A DNA stretch of 64,000 bases from Streptomyces sp. NBC_01471 (GTDB lineage: Bacteria; Actinomycetota; Actinomycetes; Streptomycetales; Streptomycetaceae): assembly GCF_041438865.1 (NCBI RefSeq), contig NZ_CP109450.1:6822001-6886000 (forward strand). Direction: 5' to 3'. The position numbers and the translations under genes were made by a program. Shown here in pieces: positions 15,737-25,098 of this stretch (positions are counted from its first letter, which is position 1; every line of letters starts with the position of its first letter). The notes below the pieces were generated by a model, which saw only the letters and a program-made list of their open reading frames with translations, was not told where the DNA came from and made no database searches.

Positions 15737-16669
15737 GTGAAACTCGTCTTCGCAGGCACCCCCGAGGTCGCCGTACCCGCCCTGGACGCCCTCATCGAAT
15801 CCGGCCGGCACGACGTGGCCGCCGTGGTGACCCGCCCCGACGCCCCCGCCGGGCGCGGCCGCCGGCTGGTGGCCAGCCCGGTCGCACAGCGCGCCGAGGA
15901 GGCCGGCATCGAGGTGCTGAAGCCGGCCAGGCCGCGGGACGAGGACTTCCTGGCGCGGCTGCGGGAGATCGCTCCCGACTGCTGCCCGGTCGTGGCGTAC
16001 GGGGCGCTGCTGCCCAGGACGGCCCTCGACGTACCGGCCCGCGGCTGGGTCAATCTGCATTTCTCGCTGCTGCCGGCCTGGCGCGGTGCGGCGCCCGTGC
16101 AGCATTCGATCATCGCGGGGGACGAGGTGACCGGTGCGTCGACCTTCCTGATCGAGGAGGGTCTCGACTCGGGCCCGGTCTACGGAGTGCTCACCGAGGA
16201 GGTGCGCCCCACCGACACCAGCGGCGATCTGCTGACCCGGCTGGCCTTCGCCGGATCAGGCCTGCTGGTGGCGACCATGGACGGGATCGAGGACGGCACC
16301 CTGCACGCGGTGGAACAGCCGGCCGAAGGGATCTCGCTCGCACCGAAGATCACCGTCGACGACGCCAGGGTGGACTGGTCGGCCCCCGCGATGCGGGTGG
16401 ACCGGCTGGTGCGGGGCTGCACGCCCGCGCCCGGTGCCTGGACCGTCTTCCGGGAGGAGCGGCTCAAACTGGTCTCCCTCGCCCCGGTCACCGACCGCAC
16501 GGACCTGGCCCCGGGCGAACTGGCGGTCGCCAAGAACAGCGTGCACGTGGGCACCGGCTCGCACGCCGTGGAGCTGCACTGGGTCCAGCCCCAGGGCAAG
16601 AAGCCGATGCGCGCGGCGGACTGGGCACGCGGTGTACGGATCGTCGCCGGCGAACTGCTCGGCGAGTAG
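15737..16669 (+). CDS. fmt: Methionyl-tRNA formyltransferase
   Basis: Formylates initiator Met-tRNA using 10-formyltetrahydrofolate, 310 residues. MKLVFAGTPEVAVPALDAL at the N-terminus, the catalytic region WVNLHFSLLPAWRGAAPVQHSIIAGDEVTGASTF (Asn, His and later Asp of the formyltransferase site) and the C-terminal tRNA-binding domain are all present. The GTG 15737 start has GAGAGG upstream. It lies about 150 bases before rsmB with no clear terminator between, so the two are probably co-transcribed. Confidence 0.97.
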   Translation: MKLVFAGTPEVAVPALDALIESGRHDVAAVVTRPDAPAGRGRRLVASPVAQRAEEAGIEVLKPARPRDEDFLARLREIAPDCCPVVAYGALLPRTALDVPARGWVNLHFSLLPAWRGAAPVQHSIIAGDEVTGASTFLIEEGLDSGPVYGVLTEEVRPTDTSGDLLTRLAFAGSGLLVATMDGIEDGTLHAVEQPAEGISLAPKITVDDARVDWSAPAMRVDRLVRGCTPAPGAWTVFREERLKLVSLAPVTDRTDLAPGELAVAKNSVHVGTGSHAVELHWVQPQGKKPMRAADWARGVRIVAGELLGE

Positions 16670-16816
16670 CACCCGTACCCGGGCTGAGCGTCCCGTACCG
16701 CTCTGTGTCCCGTGGGGGCCGCGCGGCGGCGGGGGAGCGCCCGGGTGAACGGCCCGCCGCGCCGGACGTACGCTGAGGGGGTTCGTCCCCCTCACCCTCA
16801 GCGGAGCACCTTTCAC

Positions 16817-18286
16817 GTGACCGACCAGCCTCGCCGCCGTCCCGCGCAGGAGTCGCGCCGGCAGCAGCCGAATCAGCAGTCGAAGCCCTACCGCCGCCCG
16901 CAGAAGGACCCGGTGCGGCTCCTCGCCTTCGAAGTGCTGCGGGCGGTCGACGACCGGGACGCGTACGCCAACCTCGTGCTGCCGCCCCTGCTGAAGAAGG
17001 CCCGCGAGAACCCGGCGTTCGACGGGCGGGACGCGGCGCTCGCCACCGAGCTGGTGTACGGCACCCTGCGCAGGCAGGGCACGTACGACGCGGTCATCGC
17101 GGCCTGCATCGACCGTCCGCTGCGCCAGGTCGACCCGCCGGTGCTCGATGTGCTGGCCCTCGGCGCGCACCAGCTGCTCGGTACCCGTATCCCCACCCAC
17201 GCGGCGGTCTCCGCGAGCGTGGAACTGGCCCGGGTGGTGCTCGGCGACGGGCGGGCGAAGTTCGTCAACGCCGTGCTGCGCAAGGTCGCGGCCGACGACC
17301 TCGACGGCTGGCTGGAGCGGGTCGCTCCGCCCTACGACGAGGACGCCGAGGCCCATCTGGCCGTGGTGCACTCGCACCCCCGCTGGATCGTCTCCGCGCT
17401 GTGGGACTCGCTGGGCGGGGGCCGCGCCGGGATCGAGGACCTCCTCGAAGCGGACAACGAGCGCCCCGAGGTGACTCTGGTCGCCAGGCCGGGCCGCTCC
17501 ACCACCGACGAGCTGACCGAGACCGTCGGCGAGGACTCCGCGCTGCCCGGCCGGTGGTCGCCGTACGCCGTCCGTCTCGCGGAGGGCGGCGAGCCCGGTG
17601 CGATCGAAGCGGTGCGCGACGGCCGGGCGGGGGTTCAGGACGAGGGCAGCCAGCTCGTCGCCGCCGCTTTGGCGAACGCGCCCCTGGAGGGCCGCGACGA
17701 GCGCTGGCTCGACGGCTGCGCGGGCCCCGGCGGCAAGGCAGCCCTGCTGGCCGCGCTCGCCGCGCAGCGCGGCGCGCTGCTGCTGGCCTCCGAGAAGCAG
17801 CCGCACCGGGCCCGGCTCGTCGAGCGCACTCTGGCGGGCAACCCGGGCCCGTACCAGGTGATCGCCGCCGACGGCACCAGGCCGCCCTGGCTGCCCGGCT
17901 CCTTCGACCGGGTGCTGATGGATGTGCCGTGCACGGGGCTCGGTGCGCTGCGGCGCAGGCCGGAGGCGCGGTGGCGGCGGCGCCCCGAGGACCTGGAGGG
18001 ATTCGCTCCGCTGCAGCGCGGCCTGCTCCGCGAGGCGCTGAGCGCGGTACGGGTCGGCGGCGTCGTCGGATACGCGACCTGCTCACCGCACCTCGCCGAG
18101 ACGCGCATCGTGGTCGAGGACGTCCTGAAGGGCCGCGGCGGACAGCCCGTCGAGGCCGAGTGGATCGATGTCAGGCCGCTGATGCCGGGGGTCGCGGCGG
18201 TGGGCGAAGGCCCGGACGTACAGCTGTGGCCGCACCTGCACGGCACCGACGCGATGTACCTCGCACTGCTGCGGCGCACCGCCTGA
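16817..18286 (+). CDS. rsmB: 16S rRNA (cytosine-967-C5) methyltransferase
   Basis: SAM-dependent m5C methyltransferase of the RsmB/Sun/NOP2 family, 489 residues. The N-terminal NusB-like RNA-binding domain covers about residues 30-165 (LLAFEVLRAVDDRDAYANLVLP). The catalytic domain shows the SAM loop DGCAGPGGKAALLA, then the two family cysteines in DVPCTGLGALRRRPEARWRR and YATCSPHLAET. An Arg/Gln-rich disordered leader precedes the NusB part. GTG 16817 is the likely start, with GGAGCACC upstream. It forms the translation-related pair with fmt. Confidence 0.95.
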   Translation: MTDQPRRRPAQESRRQQPNQQSKPYRRPQKDPVRLLAFEVLRAVDDRDAYANLVLPPLLKKARENPAFDGRDAALATELVYGTLRRQGTYDAVIAACIDRPLRQVDPPVLDVLALGAHQLLGTRIPTHAAVSASVELARVVLGDGRAKFVNAVLRKVAADDLDGWLERVAPPYDEDAEAHLAVVHSHPRWIVSALWDSLGGGRAGIEDLLEADNERPEVTLVARPGRSTTDELTETVGEDSALPGRWSPYAVRLAEGGEPGAIEAVRDGRAGVQDEGSQLVAAALANAPLEGRDERWLDGCAGPGGKAALLAALAAQRGALLLASEKQPHRARLVERTLAGNPGPYQVIAADGTRPPWLPGSFDRVLMDVPCTGLGALRRRPEARWRRRPEDLEGFAPLQRGLLREALSAVRVGGVVGYATCSPHLAETRIVVEDVLKGRGGQPVEAEWIDVRPLMPGVAAVGEGPDVQLWPHLHGTDAMYLALLRRTA

Positions 18287-18463
18287 CCCAGCGAGCGCCT
18301 CGAAGCGTCTCGGAACGAGTGACCATCGTGCCGGTTTCGCGTGCGAAGTGAGGGCGATCTTTTCCCAGCCGTTCCTGATCACAGCGGAGTCGACGGAGTT
18401 CTGAGGCGCCATGTCCCGGACTTCATGATCCTCCGCGACGGTCCTGGAGAAGTATGGGCGCGG

Positions 18464-19750
18464 TTATGGCAGGTCGCGGCGCATCAGGTCGGCGTAGGTC
18501 TCACGACGCACGACGGCACGGTGCTCGCCGTCGCGGACGAGGACCACCGGGGGGCGGCGCGCGCCGTTGTAGTTGTTGCTCAGCGCGTAGGTGTAGGCGC
18601 CGGTGACCGGTACGGCGATCAGGTCGCCGACGCCCGGGTCGTCGAGCGGGACGCCGGCGCTGAGGGTGTCGCCCGACTCACAGTGGCGACCGACCAGTTG
18701 GCACATCTCGCCCGCGCCGGTCGGGCGGGTGGCGACGGCGGCCTCGAATCGCTGTTGGTAGAGGGACACCTCAAGGTTGTCGCCCATGCCGCCATCGACG
18801 GCGACGAAGGTATGGCCGGCGCCGCGCTTGACGGAGACGACGCGGTAGAGCGAGACGCCGGACTCGGCGACCAGCGAACGGCCCGGCTCGATCAGGACGC
18901 GGGCGTCGGCCGGCAGCAGCCGCTTCGCTGTGTCGGTCAGGGCGTTGAGGTACGCCTCCACCGTGGGTGGCCGGTCGGTGTAGGTGTACCGGGAACCCAG
19001 GCCGCCGCCCAGGTCGTAGACGGCGAACTCGCCAAGTTGGGCGACCGCCTCGACGGCCTGCTCGAAGGGCTTGAGGTCCAGGATCTGCGAGCCGATGTGG
19101 ACGTGGACGCCGTCCAGCCGCAACCGGTCGCTGGCGCGCAGCTGCGCGATCGCCTCGCGGGCCTGCGGGAGGAGCAGGCCGAACTTGGAGCCGTCCTGGC
19201 CGGTGGAGATCGCCGCGTGCGTGTCGGGGTGGATGTCGGGAGTGACCCGTACCAGCACGCCCTGCCCGACGCCGGTGTCGGTGTCGGTGAGGATCTTCTC
19301 CAGCTTGTCGATGTCGTCGAAGTTGTCGACGACGATCGTCCCCGCGCCCGCCTCGACGGCGAGGCGCAACTCCTCCTCGGTCTTGGCGTTGCCGTGCACG
19401 ACCAGACCGGCTGGGTCGGCGCCCGCGGCGAGGGCGAGGGTCAGCTCGCCGCCGCTCGCGACGTCGATGCCGAGGCCCTCCTCGGCGAGCAGCCGGTAGA
19501 CGGCCGTGCAGGGGAAGGCCTTCGAGGCGAAGGTGGCCCGGGAGTTCGGCCAGCGGGCGGCCAGGCCGTCGGCGTACCGGCGGGCACGGGCGCGGATGGA
19601 GGACTCGTCGACGACCAGCGCGGGAGTGCCGTAGGTCTCGGCGAGCTCTGCCACCGGGACCCCGCCGAGCACCAGCGCGCCAGCCCCGTCCCGGGTCGTC
19701 CCGGGGGGAAACAGCCCCACCAGTTCGCTGCCTGCCTGCGTCGCCGCCAT
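18464..19750 (-). CDS. lysA: Diaminopimelate decarboxylase-like PLP enzyme (probable second lysA)
   Basis: A fold-type III PLP decarboxylase, 428 residues, expected to convert meso-diaminopimelate to lysine. The PLP-binding Lys is in FASKAFP near residue 76; HVHIGSQI, DLGGGLGSRY, EPGRSLVAESG, CESGDTL and GAYTYALSNNYNG follow in LysA order. ATG 19750 has AAGGAG 7 bases upstream, so the in-frame ATG at 19768 is not used. It is divergent from a PucR regulator and next to a permease and a serine hydrolase rather than to hom/thr genes, which suggests a paralogue used in catabolism or a related D- or branched substrate. That role is inferred from neighbours only. Confidence 0.85.
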   Translation of the reverse strand: MAATQAGSELVGLFPPGTTRDGAGALVLGGVPVAELAETYGTPALVVDESSIRARARRYADGLAARWPNSRATFASKAFPCTAVYRLLAEEGLGIDVASGGELTLALAAGADPAGLVVHGNAKTEEELRLAVEAGAGTIVVDNFDDIDKLEKILTDTDTGVGQGVLVRVTPDIHPDTHAAISTGQDGSKFGLLLPQAREAIAQLRASDRLRLDGVHVHIGSQILDLKPFEQAVEAVAQLGEFAVYDLGGGLGSRYTYTDRPPTVEAYLNALTDTAKRLLPADARVLIEPGRSLVAESGVSLYRVVSVKRGAGHTFVAVDGGMGDNLEVSLYQQRFEAAVATRPTGAGEMCQLVGRHCESGDTLSAGVPLDDPGVGDLIAVPVTGAYTYALSNNYNGARRPPVVLVRDGEHRAVVRRETYADLMRRDLP

Positions 19751-19831
19751 CCGCGCTCCTTGTGACATTGGTTGGTCCCGCTCTCCGAAGTGACTCCCCC
19801 TATGTTTGGGCTTCCGTTGTGACGAAGCATC

Positions 19832-19875
19832 GTTGACATCATCAACATGGGGCGCTCAGACTTGATGTCAGCAAC
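19832..19875. promoter_or_regulatory. Palindromes in the lysA-pucR divergent region
   Basis: GTTGA-N5-TCAAC at 19832-19846 is one inverted repeat. TGACATCA at 19834-19841 also pairs perfectly with TGATGTCA at 19863-19870 across 21 bases. The region is the only space for promoters of both divergent genes, so these are candidate PucR-type operator elements. Confidence 0.4.
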
Positions 19876-19897
19876 AATCGCTGAGCCGGAGACACAC

Positions 19898-21514
19898 ATG
19901 CAGGAGTCTGACGCGCGGCGGCACCTGCCCGCCCGCCAACTGGTGGACAACATCGGCCCGGCGCTGCTGCGCTTGATCCAGGAGGGGGCCGGCTGCGACG
20001 GGCCGCTGACCGAGATCGCCATCTATGCCCCGGGTGCGCCGACACAGCTCGGACCCGGGTGCGTGGTGCTGGGTGTTGGCGTGACCACGGAAGCCGAGCT
20101 GCGCGAACTGACCGCGGCGATGGAACGCTGTGACGCGAGAGTGGTGGCGGTGAAGGCCCCGGTGCCGCCGTCGGCGGACGAAGACCTGACGATCATCGAG
20201 GTCAACCAGAACGCGTCCTGGATGCACGTCGCGACGACCGTTCGTGAGCAGTTGCTCGAATACGCGAGGCTGCGCGTGCGCTCCGTCAGCAGCGGCTCGG
20301 AGCTGTTCTCCCTGGCGAACGCGATCTACGAGGCTCTCGGCGCCCCGGTCACCATCGAAGACCGCTTTTCCGCGCTGGTCGCCTGGTCGGAGGGTCAGGA
20401 CAAGACCGATGCCGAGCGGATCGAGACCATTCTGGGGCGGGCGGTGCAGCCGAGGACGCTCGCCGAACAGCGCGAGCGTCATGAATTCGAGCGTCTGCAC
20501 GCCAGCAGCGAGCCGGTCTATATGGAAGCGACCGAACCGGACCAGCTGCCGAGGGTCGCCATTGTTGTCCGGATCGGCTCGGATGTCCTCGGCTACATCT
20601 GGGCCGCGGTGACCGGGCCGCTCGACGAGGCGGGCACCGCTCGGCTTCGCGAATTCGCGTCGATGGTCGCGCTGCAGATGGTGGGCTTGCGAACCGAGAC
20701 CAGCTACGCCCGTCAGCAGCGCGGCGAGCTGGCTGCGGCGGTCCTCGGAGGGTCGGCCGATCGGGTGGAGGCGAGCCGGCTGCAATTGGGCTCCGGACCG
20801 GTCTGTGTACTGGCCGCGGCCCCTCGGCTGGCCGGGACCACGGACGCCGACGCAGCGACCGCCGCGGTGACCGTTGACGAGCTACGCCGATTCGCTGACA
20901 CGCTGGAGTACTTTCTGGCGGCCGTGCACTCACGTTCCGCCGCGGTGGCGGGTACAGGCGCGGTGTACGTACTGGTTGCCTGGCCTCTTGAACACACCGC
21001 AGCACTTGAGTCGACCGTCAACCTGGCACGTGATTTCCTCGGGCGGACGCCACTGGCCAGTGACTACGTGGTCGCCGTTGGCGGCCCGGCCGACTCGCTG
21101 GGCCGGATCGCCGCAGTGCGGGCGCAGACGGACGCCGCACTGCGGGCGCTGCGGCACCCGGCCTTCCACGGGCCGGCTGTGCGCACCGTGGAGGAGATGG
21201 CGCTGCCGGTGTTGCTGCTGCATCTCGCCGACGTCACTGAGTCGCTCGGCCTCCCGGATACCAGCGGAGCTCTGCACCGGCTGTGTCAGGAGGACGGCCA
21301 GGACGGTCTGCTGCCGGTGACCCTGGCCGCCTACCTCGCCGCCGCGGGAGCCACGGACGTCGCGGCGGCCAACCTGCACATCCACCCCAACACGATGCGC
21401 TACCGGCTGCGCCGGATCCGCGAGGTCTCCGGACTGGATTTCACCGATGCCGACGCCGTGCTGCTCGCGCACCTCCAACTTCGGGTGCGCGAGCTGCGGA
21501 TGGGGGTCGCCTGA
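19898..21514 (+). CDS. PucR/CdaR-type transcriptional regulator
   Basis: A regulator of about 538 residues. The C-terminal 60 residues hold the PucR-family helix-turn-helix (LAAYLAAAGATDVAAANLHIHPNTMRYRLRRIREVSGLDF), the middle contains a GGDEF-like degenerate domain, and the N-terminal half is a probable sensory domain. ATG 19898 has GGAGA 6 bases upstream; ATG 19865 or 19847 would add 11 or 17 residues but have poorer ribosome sites and cut into the palindromes. It is divergent from the lysA-like gene and convergent with the serine hydrolase/permease pair. Regulation of amino-acid or amine use is the usual role of the family. Confidence 0.85.
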   Translation: MQESDARRHLPARQLVDNIGPALLRLIQEGAGCDGPLTEIAIYAPGAPTQLGPGCVVLGVGVTTEAELRELTAAMERCDARVVAVKAPVPPSADEDLTIIEVNQNASWMHVATTVREQLLEYARLRVRSVSSGSELFSLANAIYEALGAPVTIEDRFSALVAWSEGQDKTDAERIETILGRAVQPRTLAEQRERHEFERLHASSEPVYMEATEPDQLPRVAIVVRIGSDVLGYIWAAVTGPLDEAGTARLREFASMVALQMVGLRTETSYARQQRGELAAAVLGGSADRVEASRLQLGSGPVCVLAAAPRLAGTTDADAATAAVTVDELRRFADTLEYFLAAVHSRSAAVAGTGAVYVLVAWPLEHTAALESTVNLARDFLGRTPLASDYVVAVGGPADSLGRIAAVRAQTDAALRALRHPAFHGPAVRTVEEMALPVLLLHLADVTESLGLPDTSGALHRLCQEDGQDGLLPVTLAAYLAAAGATDVAAANLHIHPNTMRYRLRRIREVSGLDFTDADAVLLAHLQLRVRELRMGVA

Positions 21515-21523
21515 TGGCTCCCG

Positions 21524-23119
21524 CTACGGCCGGAACGAGCGCGTGTAGCGGCATCCGTCCAGGTCGACCCAGAGCACTGAGCCGTTGAGGGCGGGGCCGG
21601 CCGTCAACCGCTCAGGCAAGCGCGGATCGGCTCCGACGCGGAACGTTCCGTCATCGAGTGCGATGAGTTCCGGTTCATCGCACGGCGCTTCGACGCCGGT
21701 CGCAGCGATCATGTGCAGTCGCCCCGCCCGCTGAACGATTCTGAAGCTGGGATACCAGGGCGTGTAGCTCCGGTAGTGACCGGCGAGCGGATGCGGGGTC
21801 GTGGCCGGCGTGGGGTCAGGGCCGAGCGAGTCGGGTCCGCAGAGCCAATGCGGCTTCCCGGCGATGGTGTTCACCGAATGGTGGTAAGTGGACCAGTGTG
21901 GGTGATCACATGCCAGCCGCCCGTCCCCCGAGTCGTACAGCTTGCCTGTTATCCCGTTCGAGGCAAGAGAGAGACCACTGTCCGCAGTGGCGGTGACCCG
22001 GATCTGGCGCGATCCCACTCCGTAGATTCCTGCGTAGAGATGAGCATCTGCGATCACCTCCCGGTCGAAGAGCGTGGGGTCCGGCGCGGCCCCTTGTACG
22101 ACGGACAGCACATGCCGGCCGAAACGGTCGATTATCTGGCAATCGCCGGGCGCATTGGTCAGCACTGAGACACCGTATCCACCGTCGATATCGACGGCGA
22201 GAAACGAGCGGTATCCGACCATTCCTCCGGCGTGCATCAGCCAGGTATGGCCGTCGATGATCTCCACGTCCACGCCAAGCCCATAACCATTCCGATGGTC
22301 CGCCGAACCGCCCACGTCGGCGGGGTCTGTGATGATCTGCTCGAACCGCTCAGGGCTGAGGATCCTCGTGCCGGCCACGGTGCCGTGCCCCAGGATCATT
22401 CGAGCGAATGCGCCCATGTCGGATGCGGTTGCGGTCACATTCGCATCGGCCGCCGAATAATCGAAAAAAGTGGCAGGCGTGAGCGGGCTCGACGGTAGTG
22501 GCGGTCGGGCGTCGTGCACGAACTGGTATCCGGTGGCGAGGTGAGCCATGTCTTCGTGAATGATGTGCGCTGTCGAGTCACGCATGCCCAACGGTTGCAG
22601 CAGCCGTTCGGTCATGGCGTTCGCGAGCGATTTCCCTGTGACATGCTCGATGATCAGCCCCAGCAGGTTATAACCCTCGTTGGAGTAGTGGAACATCTGG
22701 CCCGGTTCGACACATGTCGTCGCATCTCGCAACGCGTAACCGCGAGCGGCGGCATCGGGAAGCGCGTCGGCCCCGGCCACCAGACCCGAAGTGTGTTGCA
22801 TGAGGTGGCGGACCGTGATGGTTCGCGACCCGCCGTTCGGGGTGAACCACGGCAGATAGTCAGCGACCGGTGCCTCGAAGTTCACCTTCCCCTCATCTGC
22901 CAACTGCCCGAGCAGGAAAGCGGTGTAGGTCTTGCTGATCGAACCGATCTCGAACCGCGTGTGATCAGAAACCAGAGCCCGGGACTCCGTGTCAGCGAAT
23001 CCCTCTGCGATGAGCGTGGATTCGCCGGTTGCGGTGACAATACTGATGGCGATCCCGGGCACCGGCCACGATGTGCGCAGCTGCTTTGTCAGCTGAGAGA
23101 TCACAGGTCGCATGTCCAT
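21524..23119 (-). CDS. Serine hydrolase, beta-lactamase/D-aminopeptidase fold
   Basis: A 531-residue penicillin-binding-protein-like hydrolase. The catalytic set is visible: S60-x-x-K63 in EIGSISKTY, Y145-S-N in FHYSNEGYN, and H296-A-G in LMHAGGMVGY. The last 190 residues form an extra domain, as in esterases and D-amino-acid peptidases of the class C group. There is no clear signal peptide, so it is probably cytoplasmic. ATG 23119 shares its first base with the permease stop (TGATG), indicating coupled translation. Many A/T third bases (a run of six A at about 22465) mark it as compositionally foreign. The substrate may be a peptide or amide imported by the permease. Confidence 0.88.
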   Translation of the reverse strand: MDMRPVISQLTKQLRTSWPVPGIAISIVTATGESTLIAEGFADTESRALVSDHTRFEIGSISKTYTAFLLGQLADEGKVNFEAPVADYLPWFTPNGGSRTITVRHLMQHTSGLVAGADALPDAAARGYALRDATTCVEPGQMFHYSNEGYNLLGLIIEHVTGKSLANAMTERLLQPLGMRDSTAHIIHEDMAHLATGYQFVHDARPPLPSSPLTPATFFDYSAADANVTATASDMGAFARMILGHGTVAGTRILSPERFEQIITDPADVGGSADHRNGYGLGVDVEIIDGHTWLMHAGGMVGYRSFLAVDIDGGYGVSVLTNAPGDCQIIDRFGRHVLSVVQGAAPDPTLFDREVIADAHLYAGIYGVGSRQIRVTATADSGLSLASNGITGKLYDSGDGRLACDHPHWSTYHHSVNTIAGKPHWLCGPDSLGPDPTPATTPHPLAGHYRSYTPWYPSFRIVQRAGRLHMIAATGVEAPCDEPELIALDDGTFRVGADPRLPERLTAGPALNGSVLWVDLDGCRYTRSFRP

Positions 23120-24612
23120 CAGATTCCCGCCTTCTGTGCATCGGATCCGGCGCACCTGTCCGGGCCGAGTTCGACATTCGAGTAGTCTATTTCCGCGTCC
23201 GGCCGGCGGCCCTTGATGAATCGGCGACACAGCGGGTACACCGCCACGCCCAGGAGTGCCACCCCGAGACTCGTGAAGAACGTAGCGGGTTCATCGACCG
23301 CTGCGGTCCACGCCAGATACACGATCATCCCGGTAGGGAGCGCGACGACCAGGATCGCGCCGGGCCAGCCGCCGGGAACACGAACCGGTCGGCGCATCCG
23401 GGGATACCGCCAGCGAAGAACCAGGAAGGCTGCGAATTCAAGCAGGATTGACGACAGGGTGAGCAGCACCGTGGCCCGCAAAATCGAGCTGAAATCGACA
23501 GCGGAGAGTACGACGACAACAATGCTGCTCGCCAGGAGAGCTCCTACCGGCGTGTCGAATCGTCTACTGTCTCGCGCCATCCAGCGAGGCAGATATGCAT
23601 CCGCTGCAAGCGCGCGCGGTATGCGTGTGCTCGTCAGCAGGATCGCCATGAACAAGCCGGCCAGGGAAAGCGCCGAGCCCAGGGAGATCAGCACCTTGAG
23701 CCAGCTTCCGCCCAGGATGCCGCCGACAGTGATGAAATCGCCTTGAGCCCAGGCGGCGGGCGAACCCCGATGAAGGCCACTGCCGATGGCGGCGATCGTG
23801 GGCAAGAGGTAGGCAGCGATGATCAGCGGAACCGAAATGATCAGGGCGCGCGTGTAGGTTCGGTGCGCGTCGGCAACCTCACCCAGCACGGTACTCGGAC
23901 CGTCGAAGCCAAGGTATAGCCACACGATCACGCTGAGCGCACCGGCCACCGACGAGTGCGCGCTCTGACCTGGAATCATGAAGGGTGAAAGAACGTTGGT
24001 TCCGTTGCTGATCGCATGACAGACACCGATAACTGTCAACACGGCGAACGGTGCGAGAATCAGCACCATCATTCCGACTGAATAGTCGCTCACGGCCTTG
24101 GAGCCGCGATAGTTGAGGTAGGCCATCGGAATGACGAGGGCGACGGTGACGATCCAGTGCAGATCCACGACGAAGCCACCATTGAACAGGGAGAGGATTA
24201 CCATTCCCTTCCCGCGGGTGATGGCGGGTACCCAGGTGGCCAGGTAGTCGACGAGCAGGATCGGATACAGGGTGAGGTTCAGCACCGATCCGACCGCATT
24301 CCAGATACCGAACACAAATGCCGGAAAACTTCCGAGCGCGAGTTTTGTCCAGTAGTAGTAACCGCCGTTGACCGGTATCGCGGCGCTGAGTTCTGCTGCC
24401 ACCAATGCGTTCGGCACGCCGAAAACGATGGGCACCAGGATGATCATCAGCAAAGTCATGCCTGGCCCGGCGCTGGAAATGGAGGCTTCGAGCCCGAAGG
24501 GGCCTCCGGAAACCGTGAAGAAGAAGATGCCGACCAGTGGCAGTACGCCGATCGCACGTTTCCCCGTCCCGGGCGCCGATGGCGCGATATCGGTTGGGGT
24601 CAGTTCAGTCAT
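23119..24612 (-). CDS. APC-family amino acid/amine permease
   Basis: A 497-residue transporter with about 12 hydrophobic segments, beginning VLPLVGIFFFTVSGGPFGLEASISSAGPG, which carries the APC substrate-binding glycine motif in the first helix. Later segments include ALVAAELSAAIPVNGGYYYW, IVWLYLGFDGPSTVLGEVADAHRTY and LSLAGLFMAILLTSTRIPRALAADAYLP. ATG 24612 has GGAG 7 bases upstream; ATG 24645 has no good site. Closest in style to Gram-positive glutamate/GABA or amide permeases. It is translationally coupled to the downstream hydrolase, supporting import followed by hydrolysis of one substrate. Base composition is lower in GC than its flanks. Confidence 0.88.
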   Translation of the reverse strand: MTELTPTDIAPSAPGTGKRAIGVLPLVGIFFFTVSGGPFGLEASISSAGPGMTLLMIILVPIVFGVPNALVAAELSAAIPVNGGYYYWTKLALGSFPAFVFGIWNAVGSVLNLTLYPILLVDYLATWVPAITRGKGMVILSLFNGGFVVDLHWIVTVALVIPMAYLNYRGSKAVSDYSVGMMVLILAPFAVLTVIGVCHAISNGTNVLSPFMIPGQSAHSSVAGALSVIVWLYLGFDGPSTVLGEVADAHRTYTRALIISVPLIIAAYLLPTIAAIGSGLHRGSPAAWAQGDFITVGGILGGSWLKVLISLGSALSLAGLFMAILLTSTRIPRALAADAYLPRWMARDSRRFDTPVGALLASSIVVVVLSAVDFSSILRATVLLTLSSILLEFAAFLVLRWRYPRMRRPVRVPGGWPGAILVVALPTGMIVYLAWTAAVDEPATFFTSLGVALLGVAVYPLCRRFIKGRRPDAEIDYSNVELGPDRCAGSDAQKAGI

Positions 24613-25036
24613 ACTGGTCTCCACTAGCCGATCCGAGCTGGGCATCTGCCCCTATGGGAGCCCTTTGACCCCGAAGAAGTGCTGGGTCATGTCAGGTATG
24701 GGCGGTTGGGCACCTGATCGACATAACGTATGGGGCATCGTGGAAGCGGTCCTCGTCGTGCGCGTCAAAGCAGTGCCCCAGTAGTTGTCGCTTCCACCAA
24801 AGCCTGGACTCCGCGGCCTTCGAGGTCCGTCGTGTGGCTTGGCGGGACCATGTGCCGACGGCGTTCTGTGAGTGCCTGACGATCTTGTGCCGGATGGCCC
24901 TGCCTGATGACCCGGGGGGAGCGCATCGCTCCGCTGCTCCGCCCCGGGCGGTTGCCGGCGGACGACCGCACAACCGGGTGCAGTCGAACCGGGGGCAGCT
25001 GCGGGCGCGGCACACGCTCGCTCTGGTGTCCTCCGG
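24613..25036. other. Intergenic stretch without a supported gene
   Basis: About 420 bases between the permease start and the ABC-operon terminator. It must hold the permease promoter. Frames on both strands give short peptides that look partly coding (plus strand about 24790-24910, AFEVRRVAWRDHVPTAFCEC) but start or stop arbitrarily, so this may be the remnant of a lost gene or insertion element. No terminal inverted repeats were seen. Confidence 0.4.
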
Positions 25037-25068
25037 CCGTCACCGCCCGTGGACAGGGGCGGTGACGG
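25037..25068 (-). terminator. Strong hairpin terminator of the ABC transporter operon
   Basis: Perfect 12-bp stem: CCGTCACCGCCC at 25037-25048 and GGGCGGTGACGG at 25057-25068, 8-base loop. It lies 31 bases beyond the stop of the substrate-binding protein gene read on the minus strand. Confidence 0.85.
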
Positions 25069-25098
25069 TGTACGGACGCGGAGGTGTCATCGGGCCTT

